This document shows positions 35,089-44,147 of a DNA stretch of 64,000 bases, piece after piece. The notes under the pieces were generated by a model. It saw only the letters and a list, made by a program, of their open reading frames with translations, searched no databases and was not told where the DNA came from. Numbering within the stretch: the first letter of the stretch is position 1; every line of letters begins with the position of its first letter. Origin of the DNA: Neobacillus cucumis (GTDB taxonomy: Bacteria > Bacillota > Bacilli > Bacillales > Cytobacillaceae); contig NZ_JAFBEX010000005.1 of NCBI RefSeq assembly GCF_016908975.1, positions 124,001 to 188,000 on the forward strand. Direction: 5' to 3'. The position numbers and the translations under genes were made by a program.

Positions 35089-35121
35089 CACTCGTTTTAA
35101 AAATATAACGAGTGATTTTTT
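35089..35121 (+). terminator. Orphan terminator upstream of the alpha/beta-hydrolase gene
   Basis: CACTCGTT pairs with AACGAGTG around ten bases and is followed by ATTTTTTTAT on the + strand. No + strand gene precedes it within 690 bp. The 306-bp gap between ndk and the hydrolase gene has no other feature I can see. Confidence 0.65.
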
Positions 35122-35234
35122 TATACTCTTAATCCTGTAAAGCGTATTTAACGATTTCATTAATTTCTGCATCCTCAAGAAGGTATTGATAAATAATAAA
35201 TGCTAAAGGATAAATTCTAGAGGAGTGGAATACT

Positions 35235-36092
35235 GTGAGTGCCGATGAATTGAATCAAGCCTACATTAAGGTGGGGAATGTCAACCTGTACTGTGAATAT
35301 TTATTGAATGATAAACCACCCATTCTTCTGATCCATGGCTTTGCATCTTCTACCTATACGTTTCGTCGAATCATCCCTTTATTACAAAAGAGGTTTTCTA
35401 TTCTTGCTGTTGACCTTCCGGGTTTTGGAAAAAGTGAAAAGTCCACTTCATTTGTTTATAGTTTTCAAAACTATGCCAAGTTAATGATTGAATGTATCGA
35501 CAAGTTTGGTTTTGAAAACATTTATATTGTGGCACATTCAATGGGTGGACAAATTGCTCTAAATATGGCACTCCTCGCTCCTGAAAGAATTAACAAATTG
35601 ATATTGTTATGTAGCTCAGGATATTTAAAGCCGGCAAAAAAACTTCTCATTTGGAGTTCTTATTTACCTTTTTTTGAAAAACTTATTCATTATTCTGTTC
35701 ATAGAAAAGAAGTCAAAGATCACTTGAGGAACGTCTTTTTTGATCATTCATTAATCAACGAAGAATTAATACAAGAATTCGGTAGACCGCTTACTGAAAA
35801 AGGATTCTATAAAGCGTTAATTCGTCTTCTTCGTCATCGCGAAGGGGATTTATTACCACAACAGCTTCAAAAGATAGAAGTTCCAACATTATTAATTTGG
35901 GGAGTGGAAGATCGAGTAGTTCCTTTGGAGGTAGGCCAACAATTAGTTCGTGATTTACCGGTTGCGCAGTTAATTACCTATGAAAAAACAGGACATTTAA
36001 TTACGGAGGAAAGACCAGATGTTGTTATTAAGAATATCTTGTTGCATACCATTTATGGTTTTAACCAATATCCTTTAAAGTCGAGGATATAA
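35235..36092 (+). CDS. Alpha/beta-fold hydrolase (YugF type)
   Basis: A 285-residue serine hydrolase. The oxyanion loop is LLIHGFASSTYTF, the nucleophile elbow is VAHSMGGQIA (Ser102), the acid is in IWGVEDRVVP and the catalytic His is in EKTGHLITEE. The cap region lies between residues 130 and 200. The start is GTG behind GAGGAGTGG. The family includes esterases, epoxide hydrolases and carboxylesterases, so the substrate is open. It stands as a single gene, followed by a hairpin. Confidence 0.85.
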   Translation: MSADELNQAYIKVGNVNLYCEYLLNDKPPILLIHGFASSTYTFRRIIPLLQKRFSILAVDLPGFGKSEKSTSFVYSFQNYAKLMIECIDKFGFENIYIVAHSMGGQIALNMALLAPERINKLILLCSSGYLKPAKKLLIWSSYLPFFEKLIHYSVHRKEVKDHLRNVFFDHSLINEELIQEFGRPLTEKGFYKALIRLLRHREGDLLPQQLQKIEVPTLLIWGVEDRVVPLEVGQQLVRDLPVAQLITYEKTGHLITEERPDVVIKNILLHTIYGFNQYPLKSRI

Positions 36093-36094
36093 CC

Positions 36095-36130
36095 TGACTC
36101 AGAAGTTGTTGATAGGCAACTTCTGAATCA
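36095..36130. terminator. Stem-loop between convergent genes
   Basis: TGACTCAGAAGTTG pairs with CAACTTCTGAATCA around TTGATAGG with one mismatch. There is no strong T-run on either strand, so termination efficiency is uncertain. Confidence 0.55.
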
Positions 36131-36159
36131 GCTTATTCTAAATTATTAGTAATGAAATT

Positions 36160-37296
36160 TTAAGAAAGTTTTACTTTTGCTATTTCAAGATAAGGCTCTC
36201 CGATTTGTAGGATGAATTTCAGAATTTCTTCGGCTGCATTTGCATTAATAAAATTCCTCTGGCTGTCGATGATATCATTTAGTTTTTCGCCATCATGTTC
36301 AAGTAATTGGGCTACTGTATGTTGAATTTCCTTTGGGTTTTTACATACCATACCCAAATTCAACTTCTCAGCGAACGCTGGATTATCCTCTTCCTGTCCT
36401 GGTAATGCACCCGTAATAATTAAAGGCGTATTGGAAGCTATAGCTTCAAACATGACATTTGGGCTTCCTCTAGTAAAAGCAATATCAGAAGTTAGCATTA
36501 AATCTTGGATATTTTGGGTGAAACCATAAATCTCTACTCTTTCACCAAATGGTTGAAGGGATTTTTCCAACTTTGATTTAAGTTTTTCATTTTTCCCAGC
36601 TACAATTTTAACTGTACAATCAAAATGATTGAGCAGATTGACTGCTATTTTCTTCATATTTCCTACGCCTTCTCCGCCGCTCATGATCAAGCAATTTAAG
36701 GGTTGTCCCTTTTGATAATATTTTCGCTGACTAGAGTTCTTTAGAAAAAATCGGGATCGGACTGGAAATCCTGAAAGCTTTATTTTTTCGTCAGGAATCC
36801 CAAATTCGATACACTTATTTTGGGCTTCATACGTAGGACTAATAATGTAATCAGCCCTTTTGTCCACCCAAAGTGGATAAATGTTTACAAGGTCAGCTAT
36901 TAAAGTAACGAAGGGTATATTTATATTTTCTTTTTCTAAAATGTTTAAAATGGAGCCGTTAAAATTAGGATGAACAGATAGAATAATATCGGGCTTCACT
37001 TCGCTAAGTAATTGCAGAAAATTATCCCTAATCAGTGTTTCGATAAAATTGTCAACTAAAGAGGCTTTCTTAGCTGACAGTTTCCAAATTATCTTCCATA
37101 AATTCTCCGAATTTCTTGTGATTGGTCCATATGATTTTCCTATTTTTAACAGAAGATCTTTGCCAAGTCTAAATCCATCCACTACATGTATTTTTACGTC
37201 ATGATGCGCGTTGACTCTCTCACATAGAGATTCTGTAATACTTTTATGGCCATGCCCAGTATGATTGGAAGAAATAATTAGTAATTTCTTTTCCAT
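36160..37296 (-). CDS. MGDG-synthase/MurG-type glycosyltransferase
   Basis: GT28-type glycosyltransferase related to UgtP and plant MGDG synthases. The MGDG_synth N-terminal block starts LLIISSNHTGHGHKSITESL and continues with LIADLVNIYPLWVDKRADYI. The donor-binding C-terminal half has LIMSGGEGVGNMKKIAVNLL and TRGSPNVMFEAIASNTPLII. The start ATG at 37296 follows AAAGGGGTGATT. UgtP adds glucose to diacylglycerol; the acceptor here is unknown. It is divergent from the PIG-L/GT4 operon, with a 170-bp gap that should hold both promoters, so a shared pathway is possible. Confidence 0.82.
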   Translation of the reverse strand: MEKKLLIISSNHTGHGHKSITESLCERVNAHHDVKIHVVDGFRLGKDLLLKIGKSYGPITRNSENLWKIIWKLSAKKASLVDNFIETLIRDNFLQLLSEVKPDIILSVHPNFNGSILNILEKENINIPFVTLIADLVNIYPLWVDKRADYIISPTYEAQNKCIEFGIPDEKIKLSGFPVRSRFFLKNSSQRKYYQKGQPLNCLIMSGGEGVGNMKKIAVNLLNHFDCTVKIVAGKNEKLKSKLEKSLQPFGERVEIYGFTQNIQDLMLTSDIAFTRGSPNVMFEAIASNTPLIITGALPGQEEDNPAFAEKLNLGMVCKNPKEIQHTVAQLLEHDGEKLNDIIDSQRNFINANAAEEILKFILQIGEPYLEIAKVKLS

Positions 37297-37467
37297 AATA
37301 ATCACCCCTTTATAAGAATATTAATATCGTTTTAATCTATTCTATTATATTTAACTTTACGTTAACTTAACAAAAAAGCGACTAGTTCAACGTTTGTCCA
37401 TTTCCATTTAATCTCCTTTACATATATATACATGAAACTTATTTATTCTGGGAGCTGATAAGGTTTT

Positions 37468-38124
37468 ATGCGCAATCATGTATTGGTAATTGCCGCACAT
37501 CCTGACGATGAACTTCTCGGAAGCGGAGGAACCATAAAAAAATTAATTAATAACGGATATCAAGTAACAACTGTAATTGCCGCCAAGGGTCGTAAGGAAG
37601 AGGAACACCAAATGAAGCCATTCATGTTAAAAGCCAATGAAGTACTTGGGGTCGAAGAAGTTATTTTTATTGAATTACCGAATTTATTATTAGAATCCAT
37701 CCCACTAATTGACATCATTAAGAAAATAGAAGACCTGATTAAACAAAAAGATCCTGTAATGATTTTTACTCATCATTATGGTGATTTAAATCGGGATCAT
37801 CAAGTACTTTTCCAAGCAGTACTAACAGCAGCCAGACCACTGCCGGGAACAGAACCAATCGAAATCATATGCTTTGAGACAGTTTCTTCAAGTGAATGGA
37901 GTCCACATACCAATGATAAGGAATTTAAACCAAATTACTTTGTTGATATTACAGACACAATAGAGGATAAATTGAATTCACTTCAGCATTATGATGTGGA
38001 GATGAGACCGTTTCCTCATCCGCGTTCCTATGAGGGTGTGCGATCTTTAGCAAAGGTAAGAGGAATGACTGTTGGAGTAAATTATGCTGAGGCATTCGAA
38101 GTAATCAGGAGGGTTTGGAAGTGA
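37468..38124 (+). CDS. PIG-L/LmbE family N-deacetylase
   Basis: Zinc-dependent deacetylase of N-acetyl-sugar conjugates, the family of BshB (bacillithiol) and MshB (mycothiol). The zinc motif AAHPDDELLGSGG is at residues 9-21 (His11, Asp14), and HHYGDLNRDHQ supplies the third ligand and the conserved Asp-Leu-Asn-Arg-Asp-His string. Length 218 residues fits BshB2-type proteins. It is the first gene of a tightly coupled operon: its TGA overlaps the GTG of the GT4 gene. The order deacetylase, glycosyltransferase, ATP-grasp suggests a sugar-amine conjugate pathway. It could also be a second BshB for bacillithiol. Confidence 0.87.
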   Translation: MRNHVLVIAAHPDDELLGSGGTIKKLINNGYQVTTVIAAKGRKEEEHQMKPFMLKANEVLGVEEVIFIELPNLLLESIPLIDIIKKIEDLIKQKDPVMIFTHHYGDLNRDHQVLFQAVLTAARPLPGTEPIEIICFETVSSSEWSPHTNDKEFKPNYFVDITDTIEDKLNSLQHYDVEMRPFPHPRSYEGVRSLAKVRGMTVGVNYAEAFEVIRRVWK

Positions 38125-39431
38125 AAAAACGAAACAACTCAAAACCAGTATCTCTTTCCAAACCATATCCGCACATTATTTCAGCCTTGGACCAATATTA
38201 CGGTATTTTGGAGTCATTCGAAAAGAATAAAGAGAACATTGGAGAGAGTCGTTCATCAATTAACTTACCAAAGAAGTTAAAGATATTGATCACTACCTTT
38301 TGGGAATATCCTTTTGTTGGCGGCTTACAAAATTATATAGCGGCTTTAAAGACAGGTTTGGAAGCCAAGGGGCATCAAGTAGATGTCATTGCACCAAACC
38401 ACTTCCCTGAAAGTGTTGTCAAAAACTTAAAGTTCAATATTGGGAAAAATTATAAGAATTTCTATCATAAACGCTACGGCAGCTATAATGAAAGAATTTT
38501 GAATAATTCATGTGACCTTCAGCTGTTTGAATGCATGTTAGAAAATATAAATCTTAAACAATACGATATTATCCACGCTCAAGATCGTTTTACGGCAAAT
38601 GTTATGGGAAGACTTAATGAAAGATACCAAAAACCCCTTCTCTTTACCCCCCATGGTTTCATGACCCATAATCGCTTAAGATTTAACCTGATCAAAAGTG
38701 GGTCGGTTGAAGAAGCTTATTATTTCGCGATTGATAGGCAAGCCACTACAGCTGCTCATCACATAATCATTCTTTGTGAAATCTTCCGTCCCATTCTAAA
38801 AAAATTGGGTGCGGAGGATGAAAAGATGACCACTGTATATACCGGAATTGATTTCCAGGCTTTGGAGAGAAAGCCAAATACAGATAAAACAGTGATTACC
38901 TGTGTCTCCAGGCTCCGCCCGCGCAAAGGTCATAAGTACCTACTAGAGGCATTATCTCAAATCAAAAATCAATTCACTAACGTTGAGCTTCGGATCGTCG
39001 GTGATGGCGAAATGAGAGAGGAATTGGAGAATCAGGCTCGAGAGCTTCAATTAAACGATGTTGTTTTTTTGGGAAAAAGGAAGGACATACCGGAATTATT
39101 AAGTCAATCGGATATCTTTGTTCTGCCTACCACAAGCGACACACTGCCTATTTCGGTGATTGAGGCAATGTTTGCCGGTCAGGCTATTATTACGACAAAT
39201 TGCGGGGGAATCCCGGAAATCATTCAAGATCAGCAAACAGGCTTAATTGTTAATCCCGCAGATTCCGAGCAGTTAGCGGATAAACTGCTGCAACTTTTGC
39301 AAGATGAAACCTTAAGGACAAAACTAGCGGACAACGCTAGGTCGTATGCGCAAAATCACTTAACTATTTCAAATATGGTAACAAGAATTGAACAAGTTTA
39401 CTTTTCTTTGTTACGTAAGGAGGAACTATGA
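38121..39431 (+). CDS. GT4-family glycosyltransferase
   Basis: GT-B fold retaining glycosyltransferase. An unusual N-terminal extension of about 50 residues precedes LKILITTFWEYPFVGGLQNYIAAL, the GT4 start. ITCVSRLRPRKGHKYLLEAL and LRIVGDGEMREEL are donor-domain marks, and SDTLPISVIEAM covers the EX7E site, in which the first Glu is replaced by Asp. The GTG start at 38121 overlaps the upstream stop as GTGA behind AGGAGGG; the TTG at 38115 would sit on the ribosome site. It resembles BshA/CotSA-type enzymes. Spore-coat polysaccharide synthesis is an alternative to a small-molecule role. Confidence 0.87.
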   Translation: MKKRNNSKPVSLSKPYPHIISALDQYYGILESFEKNKENIGESRSSINLPKKLKILITTFWEYPFVGGLQNYIAALKTGLEAKGHQVDVIAPNHFPESVVKNLKFNIGKNYKNFYHKRYGSYNERILNNSCDLQLFECMLENINLKQYDIIHAQDRFTANVMGRLNERYQKPLLFTPHGFMTHNRLRFNLIKSGSVEEAYYFAIDRQATTAAHHIIILCEIFRPILKKLGAEDEKMTTVYTGIDFQALERKPNTDKTVITCVSRLRPRKGHKYLLEALSQIKNQFTNVELRIVGDGEMREELENQARELQLNDVVFLGKRKDIPELLSQSDIFVLPTTSDTLPISVIEAMFAGQAIITTNCGGIPEIIQDQQTGLIVNPADSEQLADKLLQLLQDETLRTKLADNARSYAQNHLTISNMVTRIEQVYFSLLRKEEL

Positions 39432-40609
39432 TGAAACATGATATTCCAGCCGTTGTCCTTGATTTAAGCGCAACCGGGATTGGCATTGTCCGAAGCTTGG
39501 CAGAAAAGGGAATCCAAGTTTATGCCTATGATAGTAAGGGGAAATATGAGATAGGGAAAACTTGGAAAGCGAGTTGCGGGATTTGCCCTCATCCCGTATC
39601 AGAGGAAAAGGAATTATTGCAATTTCTAACGAATCTCGCGCTTGATTTTTCACAAAAGCCTGTCCTTGTTGCCGGCTCGGATGATTATGTCTTGTTTATT
39701 TCAAAAAACCGCAATGTACTAAGTCAGAATTATCGATTTTTGTTACCTGAACACGAAATAGTAGAAGCGGTGTTGGACAAAAGATTAACCTATGAATTAG
39801 CGAAAAAGTGGAACATTCCATGCCCAAAAACGTTTGCTATTAAGGATGAACATGAGTTAGAGCCAATCATCGAGGAAATCACCTTTCCATGTATTTTAAA
39901 ACCAGTTTATTCCTCGCTTTTTCGAAAGGAAATTGACCATCGTTTATATAAGAAAGCCATAGTTATTGAACAACCATCCCAATTGCGTGAGGAATACCTC
40001 TTTTACCGTCCTTTCGGCGAATTGATGATTCAGGAGCTCATTCCAGGTGAAGAAAACCAGATCTTTTCAGTTAAGACTTTATTTGACGAACATATGAATC
40101 TAATCGGTCTATGGATGAACCAAAAATTACATCAATTTCCTCCGCATTTTGGGTCAACCGCACTCGCTATCAGTACTAGGGACGAAGAATTGCTGCAAAC
40201 CGCTGTCCCTTTTATTCGAAATATACAATTTAAGGGGTTAGCCATTGCTGAATTTAAAAAGGACCCAAGGGATGGCAAATATAAATTTATCGAAATCAAT
40301 CCTCGAATTGGATTAACTCAAGCGTTATCCATAGCATGTGGTGTTGATTTAGCTTACTTGTATTATTTATCCCTAACTGGTCAAAATCCAGAACCGGTTA
40401 CTTCTCAGAAAGAGGGAGTTAAATGGGTATATTTTGTCCGTGATTTTCTTTCTTTCCGCCAAAAATGGAAGAATGGAGAAACAACGTTCTCGGAATGGTG
40501 GAAAAGCTTATCTGGTAAAAAAGTGGAGGCACTTTTTGCATGGGATGATCCTTTTCCCTTTATGCGCAGTTTTATATCGCATTTAAAAAACTTATGGAAA
40601 AGAAATTAA
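39428..40609 (+). CDS. ATP-grasp carboxylate-amine ligase
   Basis: A 393-residue predicted ATP-grasp enzyme (COG3919-like) starting IPAVVLDLSATGIGIVRSLAEKGIQVYAYDS. The ATP-binding part includes LTYELAKKWNIPCPKTF, FPCILKPVYSSLF and MIQELIPGEENQIFS. The metal ligands are in GLAIAEFKKDPRDGKYKFIEINPRIGLTQ, where Glu and Asn of EINPR are diagnostic. AAGGAGGAACT precedes ATGATG, and ATGA overlaps the glycosyltransferase stop, so translation is coupled. In such operons this ligase may join an amino acid or organic acid to a deacetylated amino sugar; that is inference. Confidence 0.85.
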   Translation: MMKHDIPAVVLDLSATGIGIVRSLAEKGIQVYAYDSKGKYEIGKTWKASCGICPHPVSEEKELLQFLTNLALDFSQKPVLVAGSDDYVLFISKNRNVLSQNYRFLLPEHEIVEAVLDKRLTYELAKKWNIPCPKTFAIKDEHELEPIIEEITFPCILKPVYSSLFRKEIDHRLYKKAIVIEQPSQLREEYLFYRPFGELMIQELIPGEENQIFSVKTLFDEHMNLIGLWMNQKLHQFPPHFGSTALAISTRDEELLQTAVPFIRNIQFKGLAIAEFKKDPRDGKYKFIEINPRIGLTQALSIACGVDLAYLYYLSLTGQNPEPVTSQKEGVKWVYFVRDFLSFRQKWKNGETTFSEWWKSLSGKKVEALFAWDDPFPFMRSFISHLKNLWKRN

Positions 40610-40632
40610 TAGAATTGGAGGGATATATTTCA

Positions 40633-41706
40633 TTGAGTACTAAAGAGGAAATTGTATCCCAATGGGATCATTATAAATGGGGGAAGAAATTAGAACCTGT
40701 TTTTGGAAAAAATATCTTAATTAAAGAAGAAACAATTGAATGCTTGAAAAATTCACGAGAAAAGACAAGTATTTGGAAAATAACGATCTCAAATCAGACG
40801 GAAACCTTTCCGGTTGTTTTAAAGATTTTCAAGCCTCCCCTAAAAGAGAATCATATTGTTGAGATAAATATGTATCGAAAAGCTAGCTCTATTTTTCAAG
40901 AATTTATGCCGAAATTGTATTGGATTGAAGAAAGTGTCAATAAGGGAGAAATCTGGATGTTATCAGAATTTTTGCCGCTAATAAGAGGGCAAATAAAACT
41001 AACTCCTGAGCATCTGTATCAAATTATCCCAACTGTTGCTAAATTTCATGCTCTTACATTTGAAAAGCGCATCTTAGATTATAAAGAAACCCTTGATTCT
41101 TGGGTCCCACTTTATAATTCCGTAATGATGGCAAAAGAGCGAGTGTTGCATATTGAGAAAACCCGGGAAATCCTCGATCTTTCAGTAAATAATGATATTT
41201 TAAGAGAGAAGATTGAACCCAAATACGATATTCTGAGAAAAATATACAGCAAGGGTCCGATATTTTTCCCTGAGCTATTAGAAGCAGGTCAGTGTCTTAT
41301 CCATGGCGACCTTCATCTTCAAAATATTTGCGGCAAATTTGACCTATCAAATGAAAACTCGGCGACTATTCAGTTCATTGATTGGGAGTCTGCTAAATAT
41401 GCTCCATGCTGGTATGACTTAGTTGTTTTAGTTGAATTGCTGATTGACTTCCGGAAAGATTGGCATAAGAAAGCCGAAGACATTCGTTCGAATTGTGCGG
41501 TTCTATATAGTCATGAAATGAGAAAGTATGGAATAACCTTTTCCGAAGAGCCAGTTAAGCTATTAAAGATGGCCTATTTACAAAGAGCATTAGAAAAAAG
41601 AGTACTTAATCATCTTCGCCGGGTCATGAGAGGTGAACAAAGTAAACTGTTGAATCGATATTTAGATAAAATTGAACTATGGGGAAAAGAACTAGATTTA
41701 TATTGA
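40633..41706 (+). CDS. Aminoglycoside phosphotransferase-like kinase
   Basis: APH/choline-kinase-fold protein. The N-lobe lysine is in FPVVLKIFKPP, the catalytic loop is LIHGDLHLQNI and the metal Asp is in IQFIDWESAKYAP. The start is taken as TTG at 40633 because GGAGGG lies ten bases upstream; an ATG at 40594 inside the ligase gene has no ribosome site. Relatives include CotS/YutH-type spore coat kinases and small-molecule kinases. In this operon it may phosphorylate the product of the deacetylase, glycosyltransferase and ligase, but a coat role is also possible. Confidence 0.83.
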   Translation: MSTKEEIVSQWDHYKWGKKLEPVFGKNILIKEETIECLKNSREKTSIWKITISNQTETFPVVLKIFKPPLKENHIVEINMYRKASSIFQEFMPKLYWIEESVNKGEIWMLSEFLPLIRGQIKLTPEHLYQIIPTVAKFHALTFEKRILDYKETLDSWVPLYNSVMMAKERVLHIEKTREILDLSVNNDILREKIEPKYDILRKIYSKGPIFFPELLEAGQCLIHGDLHLQNICGKFDLSNENSATIQFIDWESAKYAPCWYDLVVLVELLIDFRKDWHKKAEDIRSNCAVLYSHEMRKYGITFSEEPVKLLKMAYLQRALEKRVLNHLRRVMRGEQSKLLNRYLDKIELWGKELDLY

Positions 41707-41783
41707 TAAGAAACGGGGGCTTATGATTCATTTTAATCAAACCAAAGGGTGATTATTATCAAATTAATTTGGGTGAATAAAAT

Positions 41784-42353
41784 ATGAGAGAATTCGAGAT
41801 GTTGGCAGCAAAGAACAAGGGCATACTATCTCCTCAAATCATGCAAGATTATCAGCAAGTAGGGAAGGGCGCGGATGGTAGTGTTTATCGATTATCCGAT
41901 GAATGGTGTGTTAAAATTTATCCAAAGGAAGAAACGTTCAGAAAAGAGCTTGATGCATTGATATGGGGACAAAAGTCTCCAGTCGTCCCTCGTCTGTACG
42001 GACATGGATCAAACTATGTGGTTATTGAGTATATCAATGGCATCACGCTAAAGAAGTACTTAAAAGACAACAATCATTTTTCTACAGAAATAGTAGAAAA
42101 AGTATTATACCTTCTTGATGAATTAAAAAAAGTGGGCTTTACTAGACACGACGCAGAAGTTCGTCATATACTGTTTAATGAAAAAGGGGATATAAAGGTT
42201 ATTGATTTGAAAAGGTATTTAATGACGGATCGAACTGTCCCTACAAAATTACTCACGGGTTTAGATAAATTAGGATACAAGAAAGAGTTTCTAGAAAAGG
42301 TGAAAAATCTTCAGCCCTCACGCTACAAGGAATGGGAACCATTTATTGATTAA
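41784..42353 (+). CDS. Small protein-kinase-fold protein (YrzF type)
   Basis: A 189-residue minimal kinase. The glycine loop is VGKGADGSVYRL (near residues 27-38), the ATP lysine is in WCVKIYPKEE, and VIEYINGITLKKYL is the hinge region. RHDAEVRHILFN is the catalytic loop with Asp in HD, and VIDLKRYL replaces the usual DFG. It lies 77 bp after the APH-like gene in the same direction, the last gene before a terminator. It resembles B. subtilis YrzF, a serine/threonine kinase-like protein of unclear role. Activity on protein or small molecules cannot be decided. Confidence 0.75.
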   Translation: MREFEMLAAKNKGILSPQIMQDYQQVGKGADGSVYRLSDEWCVKIYPKEETFRKELDALIWGQKSPVVPRLYGHGSNYVVIEYINGITLKKYLKDNNHFSTEIVEKVLYLLDELKKVGFTRHDAEVRHILFNEKGDIKVIDLKRYLMTDRTVPTKLLTGLDKLGYKKEFLEKVKNLQPSRYKEWEPFID

Positions 42354-42360
42354 CAAATCA

Positions 42361-42391
42361 AAAGACCTCTACAATTGACTAGAGGTCTTAA
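42361..42391. terminator. Terminator between convergent genes
   Basis: AAAGACCTCTA pairs with TAGAGGTCTT around a seven-base loop. It ends the kinase operon and faces the doxX-like gene. Confidence 0.75.
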
Positions 42392-42429
42392 ATGTTAAAA
42401 TCATTCAAATAGGTTCCGTACATTAGTAA

Positions 42430-42846
42430 TTAAGCATTAAAAAACAAAACATACTGACCTGGACCAATCAAAGCAACACCTATGACAACAGCAATTAAAA
42501 CGAGATTATATTCAAATCCTCCATTGGTTATCCAGTACCCATTTTTACCATGAACAGCATATATCGCATCAATCATTACCACAACGATCATAAGCGATCC
42601 AATCATAGTAAAAAACCCTGCAGCAAAAAGTAATCCGCCTATCAACTCAAAAAGACCAGCTAGCGTTGCCCAGACCTTTGCGCCCTTTTCAAGACCAAGT
42701 GTCTCAAGCCAGTTGCCCATTCCCGTTATCCCAGGACCTCCGAACCAGCCAAATAATTTTTGTGCCCCGTGTCCAAAAAAGGTTAGCCCAATTACGAGTC
42801 GAATAATTAACAGCCCGATATTAACCAACACCATATTTTCTGACAT
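42430..42846 (-). CDS. DoxX-family membrane protein
   Basis: A 138-residue protein with four membrane segments. The DoxX block is IIRLVIGLTFFGHGAQKLFGWFGGPGI, followed by FELIGGLLFAAGFF and a third and fourth helix ending ALIGPGQYVLFF. B. subtilis relatives include YfiD/CatD. Family members act with oxidoreductases in redox or quinone chemistry and in resistance to reactive compounds, but the exact reaction here is unknown. It is a single gene with GAAGGTATC before its ATG. Confidence 0.85.
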   Translation of the reverse strand: MSENMVLVNIGLLIIRLVIGLTFFGHGAQKLFGWFGGPGITGMGNWLETLGLEKGAKVWATLAGLFELIGGLLFAAGFFTMIGSLMIVVVMIDAIYAVHGKNGYWITNGGFEYNLVLIAVVIGVALIGPGQYVLFFNA

Positions 42847-43057
42847 ACGATACCTTCTTCCGTATAAGTATTTTTAAGAATAGACGATAAATGGTTAACT
42901 TATTATGGGTAAATTATCCATTTGTTATTCTAGTCTATTAGTAAGATTACTATTGAAACGAAATTAGGACTAGAGAAGAAGGACCTTTTCTTTTAGATCT
43001 TATAAAAAAAAATGAACAAACAATGGGACTTTATTGCTATGAGAGCTCCTAAATAAG

Positions 43058-43118
43058 AAAAAAAGGTTAACTTCTGGAAAGTCATGATCGTCGACTAATT
43101 GAAGTTAACCTCTTTTAT
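43058..43118 (-). terminator. Terminator of the thi operon
   Basis: GGTTAACTTC pairs with GAAGTTAACC around a 26-base loop that itself has a weak inner stem. On the reverse strand it is followed by TTTTTTTTCTTATTT. The remaining gap to doxX holds nothing I can name. Confidence 0.78.
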
Positions 43119-43127
43119 TTTATTTTT

Positions 43128-44147
43128 TTATCCTAAGTATCTATGGTATAGGGCCTTTGCTTCAGCAATATCCTTCGATCCATGTATTAAAACTCTTCCG
43201 TCTTTAAATACGACTAATCGGTGAGGATTTACATTGAAAGATAAAAGATAAGGATTACGCTGCACGGTCATGCCTTGTTTGGCTAATACATTCTCTAAAG
43301 CGGTTAAATCTCGGTTAGCCCCATTGGAAGGACGTATTTGAACGGAATCTCTTCCACATAATACCGCTGTTTTGGTTTGATTTTCAAATGACAAAAATGG
43401 ATAGGTGCGATTTTTCCCACAGGAGGGACAATCGTCTTTTTTTAATTTATCTACTTTTATTGCACTATATTGGTTTTTCCATAAATCAAATGAAACTAAT
43501 TTGTTGCGTAAAGAATCCAAGTCACCAACTAATATTTTGAATGCTTCACTGATTTGATAAGAAACCACCATGGTCACTGCAGGACTTATAATTCCCGCCG
43601 TATCACATGTTACCCCCCCTAAGGGAACGGTTTCTAGTAAACAAGAAATACAAGGCGTTTCACCAGGGATAAAAGTAAAAGATACACCATAGCTGCCTAC
43701 ACAAGCACCATAAATCCATGGTACGCTATACTTTTGGGATATATCATTAATAATCATTCTTGTTTCAAAATTATCGGTAGCATCCAGTAGGAGATCTACT
43801 TGTTGTGCCCATTGTTCTAACTCTAAAACAGAAGCATCCGCAATAACAGCTTCAATTGCTACGGAAGAGTTAATAGCGGTTAGTCGATTTTTAGCGGCAA
43901 TGACTTTAGGCAATCTTTTCTCGGCATCTTCTTCGGTATATAATTGCTGCCGTTGTAAATTGGACCATTCTACATAGTCACGGTCAACGATGGTTAATTT
44001 ACCAACCCCGGCACGAACCAGTGCTTCGGCATTTGCAGATCCGAGTGCACCAGCTCCAATAATTAAAACATGTTTATTTTGAATTTTTTGCTGCCCGGCT
44101 TTTCCAATTGGTTGAAATAATTCTTGGCGAGAGTAGCGATTATTCAC
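43128..44147 (-). CDS. thiF: ThiS adenylyltransferase ThiF
   Basis: E1-like enzyme that adenylates the C-terminal glycine of ThiS before sulfur transfer in thiazole synthesis. [18 protein letters not shown] starts the ThiF/MoeB fold. [16 protein letters not shown] binds [19 protein letters not shown] is the family signature and DATDNFETR is the nucleotide site. CISCLLET and CPSCGKN supply the four zinc cysteines. At 339 residues it fits Bacillus ThiF. It overlaps thiG by four bases and is the last gene of the operon; thiD, next in B. subtilis, is absent here. Confidence 0.92.
   Translation of the reverse strand: MNNRYSRQELFQPIGKAGQQKIQNKHVLIIGAGALGSANAEALVRAGVGKLTIVDRDYVEWSNLQRQQLYTEEDAEKRLPKVIAAKNRLTAINSSVAIEAVIADASVLELEQWAQQVDLLLDATDNFETRMIINDISQKYSVPWIYGACVGSYGVSFTFIPGETPCISCLLETVPLGGVTCDTAGIISPAVTMVVSYQISEAFKILVGDLDSLRNKLVSFDLWKNQYSAIKVDKLKKDDCPSCGKNRTYPFLSFENQTKTAVLCGRDSVQIRPSNGANRDLTALENVLAKQGMTVQRNPYLLSFNVNPHRLVVFKDGRVLIHGSKDIAEAKALYHRYLG

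Noticed and set aside
38121..39431. Annotation as BshA itself
   Set aside because: It has a long N-terminal extension and a changed EX7E site, and the next gene is ATP-grasp rather than BshC-like; only family-level GT4 is supported.
40594..40632. Upstream ATG start for the APH-like kinase
   Set aside because: It lies inside the ligase gene without a ribosome site, while GGAGGG is well placed for TTG 40633.
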